Translations under genes and position numbers: made by a program
The notes under the pieces: generated by a model
What the model saw: only the letters and a program-made list of their open reading frames with translations
Told to the model about the DNA's origin: nothing
Database searches by the model: none
Assembly: GCA_049840515.1 (NCBI GenBank)
Contig: JASGKW010000026.1
Coordinates: 43,829 to 107,828, forward strand
Length of the DNA stretch: 64,000 nt
DNA from: Muricomes sp049840515
GTDB taxonomy: Bacteria; Bacillota; Clostridia; Lachnospirales; Lachnospiraceae
Reading direction: 5' to 3'
Part shown: positions 63,476 to 64,000 of the stretch, one piece after another
How positions within the stretch are numbered: the stretch's first letter is position 1
Layout: every line of letters begins with the position of its first letter

Positions 63476-64000
63476 ATGAAGCCCATGCGTCTCGTCGTCG
63501 GTAATCTGAACTACTCGAGTTGGTCGATGCGGGCCTGGCTCGCGCTCACCGAAGCCGAGATTCCCTTCAAGATCTTCGACGTGAAGCTCCGAGAGAGCCC
63601 CGACTACAAAGAGACGATTCTCGGGTTTTCCGGCGCTGGAAAAGTCCCGATCCTCGTTGACGGGAACTTGAGCATCCACGAATCATTAGCAATTTGTGAG
63701 ATGCCGCCGAGATCGCCCCCGAGAAAAGGTTGTGGCCGGAGGATCGAGCGCTCCGCGCGCGAGGACGCGCCATCTCGTGCGAGATGCTCTCGAGTTTTTC
63801 CGCCCTCCGAGCCGCGCTCCCCACGAATCTCCGCGCGCGCGCGAGCGAAGCTCCGACGCTCGGCGCCGAGGTCCATCGCGACCTCGAGCGCATCGAACAA
63901 ATTCTCCAGGCTTCCCTCGCGACCTCGACCGGCGAGTTTCTCCTCGGCCAATTCAGCGTAGCGGACTGCATGTATCTCCCCGTCGCAACGCGCTTCCGCA
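63476..64000 (+). CDS. Glutathione S-transferase family protein, 3' truncated, frameshifted
   Basis: It starts MKPMRLVVGNLNYSSWSMRA, a thioredoxin-fold N-terminal domain with the SxxS-type site used by this group, then GKVPILVDGNLSIHESLAI (the cis-Pro and glutathione-binding Ser). Near 63690 the frame breaks; the neighbouring frame gives the expected helical C-terminal domain up to LLGQFSVADCMYLPVATRF at the window edge. The gene runs off the right end. Start at 63476 follows CGGAG. Confidence 0.8.

Overview
This window is two unrelated pieces of DNA joined at about 50,315. Positions 1 to about 50,315 are moderately AT-rich. They carry strong AGGAGG ribosome binding sites, TTGACA/TATAAT promoters with 17-base spacers, and a gene content (YlmC/YmxH sporulation protein, NrdR, G3E GTPases, corrinoid methyltransferases, Rbs-type sugar transporters) that points to a Clostridia/Lachnospiraceae-like Firmicute. 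From there to 64,000 the DNA is very GC-rich. It carries myxobacterium-like genes: Gly-rich Cys-repeat lipoproteins, a MYXO-CTERM-like tail, a DUF6941 protein, MlaE, and an intradiol-dioxygenase-like lipoprotein. A Firmicute solute-binding gene is cut off at the join and continues directly into what looks like the end of a quinolinate synthase gene. An assembly chimera is the simplest reading.

Firmicute part, left to right: the end of a glycosyltransferase; a DUF4177 protein; a Nudix/nucleotidyltransferase pair; hemolysin III; a DEAD-box helicase; a YbaK-type deacylase; and a MacB-like export operon (FtsX permease, HlyD adaptor, ATPase) under a promoter that overlaps a perfect 13-bp inverted repeat. 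A heterodimeric ABC exporter follows, then an XRE regulator with a membrane partner, and a NatAB-like exporter whose promoter carries a matching operator. After these come ylmC/ymxH, nrdR, a complete Opp/Dpp-type transporter running into truA, exodeoxyribonuclease III, two G3E GTPases (one with a very long His-rich linker, one fused to DUF1980), a PfkB kinase, an HPr-like protein, dapF, tRNA-Gln and tRNA-Pro, and a chemoreceptor.

From 31.7 to 39.4 kb there is a cobalamin-riboswitch-led corrinoid methyl-transfer cluster: a G3E GTPase, four URO-D-family methyltransferases, a corrinoid protein and a reductive activase. Two near-identical multi-hairpin RNA-like elements lie at 31.93 and 39.44 kb, one between the riboswitch and its operon and one after the operon. 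From 39.7 to 50.3 kb lies a sugar module: PfkB kinase, class II aldolase and D-lyxose/mannose-type isomerase; then an RbsB/RbsA/RbsC transporter; then a second sugar-binding lipoprotein, a sensor kinase, a response regulator and a family 1 solute-binding protein.

Myxobacterial part: intradiol-dioxygenase-like lipoprotein, SET protein, LTA-synthase-like sulfatase, MlaE permease, TsaE, an LpoA-like lipoprotein, a membrane protein, a DUF6941 protein, a Cys-repeat Gly-rich lipoprotein, FolB with a C-terminal extension, a MYXO-CTERM-like secreted protein, a TraB protein and a glutathione S-transferase running off the right edge.

Many genes on both sides are broken by single-base indels, often in homopolymers, while the reading frame continues with full family similarity. 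These look like sequencing errors rather than real pseudogenes, so they are annotated as genes with frameshifts.
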